Below, one piece after another: positions 19,193 to 24,865 of a stretch of 24,865 nt of DNA. A program made the position numbers and the translations under genes. Location: the NCBI GenBank assembly GCA_014376575.1, contig JACMRF010000054.1, positions 1 to 24,865 of the forward strand, in the 5' to 3' direction. The notes beneath the pieces are model-generated. The model worked only from the letters and a program-made list of their open reading frames with translations. It was not told the DNA's origin and searched no databases. Every line of letters begins with the position of its first letter. The stretch's first letter is position 1. This DNA is from Undibacterium sp. Lineage in GTDB: Bacteria; Pseudomonadota; Gammaproteobacteria; Burkholderiales; Burkholderiaceae.

Positions 19193-19758
19193 AAGTGTAT
19201 TCCTTTCGCCTTGAGTGATGCTGCCAGTGTATGAGTTGCTCGAGAACAGTGGGTTTTTACACTTCCCTCTGAACAGCCCATCGCCGTAGCCGTCTCAGCC
19301 ACGTCCATGTCTTCCCAATAACGCATGAGGAAGGCTTCTCGTTGACGTGCTGGGAGTTTTTGTATTTCTGCATCAATAATATTGAGTACTTGCTCGCGTT
19401 CAAGCTTATCCGCAACTGATTCTGCGGCTTCTGTTCCGTCTTCCGCGGTATAACTTTCCAGCAAATCAAAATTATCGTCTTCTTGATTGTTTGGCGTGAT
19501 ATTTGAAAATAAGCTTACCCACGTGTTGCGCACTTTTTCTCTTCTGAAAAAATCCAATATGGTATTTTGAAGAATGCGCTGAAACAATAAACGCAACTCT
19601 GCTGCAGGCTTATCGCCATATTTTTCAGAGAGTTTGATCATCGAGTCTTGAACAATGTCCAGAGCTGATTCTTCATTGCGCACGGTGTAGAGCGCATGCT
19701 TAAAGGCACGACGTTCCACGCCTTCAAGAAAACTGGATAATTCTTTATCTGTAGCCAT
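19189..19758 (-). CDS. ECF-type RNA polymerase sigma factor
   Basis: 189 residues with the two conserved domains of group IV sigma factors. Region 2 spans about residues 15-75 (FKHALYTVRNEESALDIVQDSMIKL, then FQRILQNTILDFFRREK). Region 4 spans about 130-188 (LPARQREAFLMRYWEDMDVAETATAMGCSEGSVKTHCSRATHTL), whose helix-turn-helix reads the -35 element. The linker is acidic. It heads a four-gene minus-strand operon with overlapping starts (DUF3619, DUF3106, RDD) and is divergent from ilvB. ECF operons usually autoregulate, so its own promoter should lie in 19759-19900, but I could not identify a -35/-10 pair with confidence. A hairpin AGAACCA/TGGTTCT lies at 19810-19826 in its likely leader. No strong ribosome binding site is seen. 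Confidence 0.93.
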   Translation of the reverse strand: MATDKELSSFLEGVERRAFKHALYTVRNEESALDIVQDSMIKLSEKYGDKPAAELRLLFQRILQNTILDFFRREKVRNTWVSLFSNITPNNQEDDNFDLLESYTAEDGTEAAESVADKLEREQVLNIIDAEIQKLPARQREAFLMRYWEDMDVAETATAMGCSEGSVKTHCSRATHTLAASLKAKGIHL

Positions 19759-20305
19759 TAGTTGGCGGTCGCCATGAAAAACGTAAGTGTGTATAAAGGG
19801 AGTTTGTTCAGAACCAGCTTGGTTCTTTTATTTCCGTGTTGCATTATCAAAAACGTTCCCAATAAAATTTGCGCTTATCCTAGCAAAAATCGCCTTTTAT
19901 GTCCTGTTTATTTATGAAGTTACCTGAGGAGCAAGTTTATTGTCCGCTGATATGGTGAATATTGCTTGACCAAAATGGTGCGACGCAGTACCGTATTATG
20001 TTGCTTCAAAATCTTCGAGCAATAAATACCTGTTTGATTCGACCCACAATGTCGTCGTCAGCAAGTACGCTTTAATTAGCTGTTTGTTCTAACCCATGCC
20101 ACAAGCGTGAGAAATTTGTTGTTGTAAAGCTTAATCACTGATTGAACGAGTCGCCTTTAAGCGCTGTCTGGAAATATGTCCAACGGATGTATTAAGGATG
20201 TCGTGAAAGCACAAAAAGGAATGTCAGATAATAGTCTAGCATCACAGTTTCGCTAGGAAAGAACATCCGATCAATCTCCTATGGACCTTGAAAGGAATAC
20301 ATATT
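19759..20305 (+). other. Divergent intergenic stretch and ilv leader
   Basis: About 550 bp separate the ECF sigma gene from ilvB. It holds a short hairpin (AGAACCA/TGGTTCT, 19810-19826) on the sigma side. On the ilv side is a 25-codon open frame at 19998-20075 with several Leu and Ile codons but no run of them. A possible long-range stem pairs CGGATGT (20184-20190) with ACATCCG (20263-20269) around a CTAGC/GCTAG hairpin (20236-20256). No T-tract terminator is visible before ilvB, so classical attenuation is not supported. The ilvB ribosome binding site GAAAGGA (20290-20296) ends the stretch. Confidence 0.4.
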
Positions 20306-22021
20306 ATGAGTTCAGAATTTACAGGCGCAGAGATATTAGTTAAATGTCTCGCCGAAGAGGGTGTTGAGCATGTGTTCGGATATCCGGGCGGTGCAGTACT
20401 CTATATTTATGACGCAATTTTCAATCAAGACAAGTTTCAACATATTCTTGTTCGTCACGAGCAGGCTGCTATTCATGCTGCTGATGCTTATTCCCGTTCA
20501 TCTCATAAAGTTGGCGTCGCCCTAGTGACTTCTGGCCCCGGTGTGACTAATGCTGTTACCGGCCTTGCCACTGCCTATATGGATTCAATCCCTATGGTGA
20601 TCATTTCTGGTCAGGTACCTAGTCACGCAATTGGTCAGGATGCGTTCCAGGAGTGTGACACGGTTGGCATTACTCGCCCCTGCGTCAAACACAATTTTTT
20701 AGTGAAAGACGTCAGAGATTTAGCGGCGACAGTGAAGAAGGCATTTTTTATTGCGACAACTGGTCGGCCAGGCCCAGTGTTGATCGATATTCCTAAAGAC
20801 ATCAGCAATCACAAAACTACTTATTCGTATCCAAAAGAAGTCGAGATGCGTTCATATAAGCCAGTAGATAAGGGACATTCGGGTCAGATTCGAAAAGCAG
20901 TACAGTTGTTATTGCAAGCTGAACGCCCGATGATTTATACCGGTGGCGGCGTAATTTTGGCCAATGCCGCCCCAGAGCTAAATAAGCTAGTTGATCTACT
21001 TGGGTTTCCTTGTACCAATACATTAATGGGTCTTGGCGCTTTCCGTGCTTCAGATGAGAAATTCGTTGGTATGCCAGGTATGCATGGTACCTATGAAGCA
21101 AACATGGCGATGCAACATTGCGACGTCTTGATAGCGATTGGTGCTCGTTTTGATGATCGCGTCATTGGTAATCCTAAGCATTTTGCTTCTTATCCGCGAA
21201 AAATTATCCATATAGATATTGATCCATCATCAATTTCTAAACGTGTCAAAGTGGATATTCCGATAGTCGGCAACGTAAAAGATGTGCTGATAGAGTTTTT
21301 GGGGCAGCTCAATGCTGCTGAAATTAAACCGGACGCAAAAGCCTTAGCTGATTGGTGGGTACAGATTAATGAGTGGCGCAAACGTGATTGCCTCAAATAT
21401 GCGACTTCAACTGAAGTCATTAAACCGCAATCAGTTGTCCAGAAAGTATGGGAAATAACCAAGGGTGATGCGTTCATTACATCCGACGTAGGCCAGCATC
21501 AGATGTGGGCTGCGCAATACTATCGCTTTGATAAACCGCGTCGCTGGATTAACTCTGGTGGTCTAGGCACGATGGGAGTTGGTTTGCCGTATGCGATGGG
21601 CGTACAAATGGCGAATCCGGATGCGACAGTTGCCTGTATTACTGGCGAAGCCTCGATACAAATGTGCATTCAGGAGTTGGCGACATGTAAGCAATACCAT
21701 CTGACGCCAAAAGTTATTCTGTTAAATAACCGCGCGCTCGGCATGGTACGCCAATGGCAGCAAATAGACTATAACGGCCGCTATTCTGAGTCCTATATGG
21801 ATTCTCTACCAGATTTTTCTAAACTGGCTGAAGCCTATGGACATGTCGGCATGAAGATAGAAAATCCTGCTGATGTAGATGGCGCCTTAAAAGAGGCGTT
21901 TGCGATGAAGGATAAGCTGGTATTTATGAATTTTATTACCGATCAATCCGAAAATGTCTGGCCAATGGTCAAGGCAGGTAAGGGGCTGACTGAAATGTTG
22001 CTTGGTTCGGAGGATCTGTAA
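20306..22021 (+). CDS. ilvB: Acetolactate synthase large (catalytic) subunit
   Basis: 571 residues from the ATG at 20306, chosen over a TTG at 20288 because GAAAGGA lies nine bases upstream of it. The enzyme condenses two pyruvates to 2-acetolactate, or pyruvate with 2-oxobutyrate, the first common step of valine, leucine and isoleucine synthesis, using ThDP, Mg2+ and FAD. The N-terminal ThDP domain has FGYPGGAVLYIYDAI and the catalytic glutamate at residue 52 (RHEQAAIHAADAY). The FAD-binding middle domain carries YTGGGVILANAAPELN and IGARFDDRV. The C-terminal ThDP-Mg motif is TGEASIQMCIQEL...LLNNRALGMVRQWQ. All key residues are present. Its stop shares a base with the ilvH start (TAATG), so the two subunits are translationally coupled. 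Confidence 0.97.
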   Translation: MSSEFTGAEILVKCLAEEGVEHVFGYPGGAVLYIYDAIFNQDKFQHILVRHEQAAIHAADAYSRSSHKVGVALVTSGPGVTNAVTGLATAYMDSIPMVIISGQVPSHAIGQDAFQECDTVGITRPCVKHNFLVKDVRDLAATVKKAFFIATTGRPGPVLIDIPKDISNHKTTYSYPKEVEMRSYKPVDKGHSGQIRKAVQLLLQAERPMIYTGGGVILANAAPELNKLVDLLGFPCTNTLMGLGAFRASDEKFVGMPGMHGTYEANMAMQHCDVLIAIGARFDDRVIGNPKHFASYPRKIIHIDIDPSSISKRVKVDIPIVGNVKDVLIEFLGQLNAAEIKPDAKALADWWVQINEWRKRDCLKYATSTEVIKPQSVVQKVWEITKGDAFITSDVGQHQMWAAQYYRFDKPRRWINSGGLGTMGVGLPYAMGVQMANPDATVACITGEASIQMCIQELATCKQYHLTPKVILLNNRALGMVRQWQQIDYNGRYSESYMDSLPDFSKLAEAYGHVGMKIENPADVDGALKEAFAMKDKLVFMNFITDQSENVWPMVKAGKGLTEMLLGSEDL

Positions 22022-22512
22022 TGAGACACATCATTTCTGTATTGTTGGAGAACGAAGCTGGTGCTTTGTCACGTGTAGTTGGATTATTTTCTGCGCGAGG
22101 TTACAACATTGAAACGTTGACGGTAGCACCAACTGAAGATGCTACCTTGTCGCGCATGACAATAGTTACATCAGGTTCGGATGACATTATCGAGCAGATC
22201 ACCAAACATCTGAATCGCCTGATCGAGGTGGTCAAGGTGGTTGATCTGACCGAAGGTGCACACATAGAACGTGAACTGATGTTGATCAAGGTGCGGGCTG
22301 TAGGTAAAGAGCGTGAAGAAATGAAACGCACTGCGGATATTTTCCGTGGTCGTATCATTGATGTCACTGAGAAAATCTACACCATAGAATTGACTGGTAA
22401 TAAGGGCAAGCTTGACGCCTTTATCGATTCGATAGACCGCACGGCAATCCTGGAAACCGTGCGTACTGGCGGCTCAGGTATAGGGCGCGGCGAACGCATA
22501 TTAAAAGTATAA
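22021..22512 (+). CDS. ilvH: Acetolactate synthase small (regulatory) subunit
   Basis: 163 residues, the normal length for the long bacterial form. An N-terminal ACT domain (HIISVLLENEAGALSRVVGLFSARGYNIETLTVAPTED split over strand-helix-strand, about residues 3-40) is the site that binds valine in the IlvH/IlvN family and gives feedback inhibition; the C-terminal ACT-like domain continues to the end (GRIIDVTEKIYTIELTGNKGKL). The subunit activates the catalytic partner and confers feedback control. It overlaps ilvB by one base and is followed 57 bp later by ilvC. In many annotations of this group the same gene is called ilvN. Confidence 0.96.
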   Translation: MRHIISVLLENEAGALSRVVGLFSARGYNIETLTVAPTEDATLSRMTIVTSGSDDIIEQITKHLNRLIEVVKVVDLTEGAHIERELMLIKVRAVGKEREEMKRTADIFRGRIIDVTEKIYTIELTGNKGKLDAFIDSIDRTAILETVRTGGSGIGRGERILKV

Positions 22513-23586
<1,074 letters not shown>

Positions 23587-23633
23587 TTTCTTTAAATACC
23601 GATGTATCAACATGCATTGTTGTTGAGTGCTGT

Positions 23634-23665
23634 TTAAAAAAGCCGTCCAATGTGACGGCTTTTTC
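23634..23665 (+). terminator. Intrinsic terminator of the ilv operon
   Basis: AGCCGTC (23641-23647) pairs with GACGGCT (23654-23660) around loop CAATGT. The stem is preceded by an A-run and followed by TTTTCGTTTT, so with A-T pairs it extends further. It lies about 50 bp after the ilvC stop. The A-run also makes it usable from the opposite strand. Confidence 0.92.
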
Positions 23666-24414
23666 GTTTTCAGCTCAACCGGATTACCTCTTTGCTGCAC
23701 AAGTTCTTTCGCAAGCTAACCGCGGTGATCGACGCGCAATAGCAGGCGGATAACTGACCGTAGTTAGAAGTGTGGAATGTAAAAATATTCTCTGGCTTTT
23801 TTCTTAGCTGGCGGTGGCTGGCAGGGCGTAGATTGCGTCATCATCACTGGCTCCTATCGCTCCATTTGATACAAAAATAGGCAAAATTTAGCCTTGGCCT
23901 TGACGAAAAATTTTTATTGACGCGGTCCCTCGGCTATTTAGCCTTGGGTAAGTGGTTGTGGTACTAACAGTCGACTCGCGATGATGCTATTGCTTCGAGC
24001 AGTCACACCGCATCAGCGTTTCTACAAAGTGATTGCGCTTTAATGGAAAATCGGGGATTTGATAACTACCCGAAGGTCCTTGATTATGTGAGTCTGTCGC
24101 AACTTATCGCTCTGCCTAATGTGAATAACAATAAGATTTATTCTGTGCAATTGGTGTTACACAGCGCAACGAAAAAATCAACATAATTTCGATCGATTTT
24201 ATTTTTATAAATTTTGTACAGCACTTTTTTTCATCATTAATTTTCGTCGTGCCTGTAAGGCTGCTTCATATTGGTAACTTGTTCCGTTATTTGGGCGGTT
24301 ACTCTATAGAAGAAATATTTCCATATAGATATTTCCTCTTGCATGGGGCGAAGTCCATTGCTAGACTATTGGCGATAAACCGATTGATCTACCTATGCTT
24401 AGGAGCTAACCCAT
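23666..24414. other. Long intergenic stretch after the ilv operon
   Basis: About 750 bp with no recognisable full-length gene. It holds a 26-codon minus-strand frame with a good ribosome binding site (23764-23844) and a 12-bp direct repeat ATTTAGCCTTGG at 23886-23897 and 23936-23947. An unassigned 47-codon plus-strand frame lies at 24043-24186, with no ribosome binding site of note. GAAATAT/ATATTTC around 24311-24334 is a small inverted repeat upstream of the last gene. It may include decayed coding sequence, but I see no homology that proves it. Confidence 0.4.
23764..23844 (-). CDS. Candidate small protein, 26 residues
   Basis: A minus-strand frame starts with two tandem ATG codons (at 23844 and 23841), and AGGAG is placed exactly six bases upstream, the best ribosome binding site in this interval. 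The product starts MMTQSTPCQPPPAKKKA and ends EYFYIPHF. It is too short for domain assignment, proline-rich then basic, with an aromatic tail and no membrane segment. An AT-rich tract upstream could hold a promoter. It may equally be chance. I do not recognise the sequence. Confidence 0.35.
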   Translation of the reverse strand: MMTQSTPCQPPPAKKKAREYFYIPHF

Positions 24415-24865
24415 ATGACCGCTCGGCCTTATTGCCAGATGGCACGTCAACACCTTTTTTATCAGCTTGTGTTTGTCGTGTTAATCGGTATTGTGGCTAC
24501 GATGGCCAATTGCGCCTCAGCTGTTGAGTCTTGTAAGGGGCTTATTGCCACAGGCAATCCGGAATATCCGCCTTATTTATGGCGTGATCCAGAAGATGAA
24601 ACCCGGTTAATTGGTGCGAACGCCGATTTGATTCAGCTCCTTGGCAAAGAGCTAGGACTCCCCATTGAAATGCGCTATATAGGAACATGGGCACGGGTTC
24701 AGGAAGAGGCAAAACTTGGTCGCATTGATTTGATTGCCGGCGCATTCTTTACGGTGCCAAGGCTAGAATATATGGATTATTTTTACCCTGCTTTTCGTGA
24801 AACCAGATCAGTGATCTGGACTCGCAGTAATGTTAATATCGTCTATAAAAAATGGACAGATTTGG
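24415..24865 (+). CDS. Periplasmic solute-binding protein, family 3 (truncated by window edge)
   Basis: The gene starts at the ATG at 24415, nine bases after AGGAG (24401-24405), and runs off the right edge after 150 codons. An in-frame ATG at 24439 is a possible alternative. A hydrophobic segment (about residues 15-33, FYQLVFVVLIGIVATMANCA) is a signal peptide, with a cysteine that could in principle be a lipobox but lacks the usual context. The mature part begins LIATGNPEYPPYLWRD, continues IGANADLIQLLGKELGLPIEMRYIGTWARVQEEAKLGRIDLIAGAFFTVPRLEYMDYFYPA in segments typical of SBP_bac_3, the binding domain of amino-acid ABC importers and of some sensor proteins. Whether it is a stand-alone binding protein or the sensor of a larger protein cannot be told without the rest. 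Confidence 0.85.
   Translation, partial: MTARPYCQMARQHLFYQLVFVVLIGIVATMANCASAVESCKGLIATGNPEYPPYLWRDPEDETRLIGANADLIQLLGKELGLPIEMRYIGTWARVQEEAKLGRIDLIAGAFFTVPRLEYMDYFYPAFRETRSVIWTRSNVNIVYKKWTDL

Noticed and set aside
19998..20075. Leader peptide for ilv attenuation
   Set aside because: Leu and Ile codons are scattered, no terminator hairpin with a T-tract follows, and no ribosome binding site is evident; kept only as a remark.
23886..23947. 12-bp direct repeat ATTTAGCCTTGG
   Set aside because: Only two copies 50 bp apart, with no attached element or gene; too little to interpret.
24043..24186. 47-codon plus-strand frame
   Set aside because: No good ribosome binding site and no recognised similarity; could be decayed coding sequence but cannot be supported.
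24249..24527. 92-codon plus-strand frame starting GTG
   Set aside because: It overlaps the binding-protein gene start and signal peptide in another frame and has no family resemblance.

Overview
The window looks like a chromosomal segment of a betaproteobacterium in the order Burkholderiales, most likely family Oxalobacteraceae. The grounds are the mix of families (DUF3460, DUF3106 and DUF3619 proteins, an RpoD with a very long N-terminal extension, the ilvB-ilvH-ilvC operon beside an ECF sigma operon) and a moderate GC content judged by eye. This is family recognition only; no database search was possible.

Layout. Positions 1-3.6 kb are accessory in character. They hold an unrecognised protein open to the left edge, a Sel1-repeat lipoprotein, a cluster of short hairpins, a 5'-truncated group II intron (the 3' part of the maturase plus RNA domains V and VI), an 11-bp tandem repeat, a type IV pilin gene on the minus strand and a large inverted repeat. 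Positions 3.6-4.7 kb carry a PnuC-type vitamin transporter and a NadR-like kinase with overlapping reading frames. A 58-bp perfect palindrome lies between that pair and the convergent rpoD gene (5.15-7.86 kb). Upstream of rpoD, on the same strand, is a TonB-dependent receptor (8.2-10.3 kb) preceded by a clear TPP riboswitch, with a hairpin that can bury its Shine-Dalgarno sequence.

Positions 10.7-13.1 kb hold a small SpoIIAA-like protein, a RarD/EamA permease and an MtfA-type metallopeptidase. Positions 13.1-16.0 kb are a minus-strand operon: DUF3460 gene, scpA, panC and a BtuF-like binding protein. Next come tetR and a LOG-family gene, also on the minus strand (16.2-17.4 kb). Positions 17.6-19.8 kb are a tightly packed minus-strand operon: ECF sigma factor, single-span DUF3619 protein, periplasmic DUF3106 protein and RDD membrane protein. 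Divergent from it, after a leader of about 550 bp, is ilvB-ilvH-ilvC with a good terminator. The window ends in a truncated periplasmic amino-acid-type binding protein gene.

How the genes work together. The ilv genes carry out the first two steps of branched-chain amino acid synthesis. The riboswitch-controlled receptor probably imports thiamine or a precursor, and the pnuC-kinase pair salvages a vitamin (nicotinamide riboside, or possibly thiamine). ScpA belongs to chromosome condensation and PanC to pantothenate synthesis. The ECF-DUF3619-DUF3106-RDD set has the architecture of an envelope-sensing sigma/anti-sigma system and is the best candidate here for an uncharacterised system.
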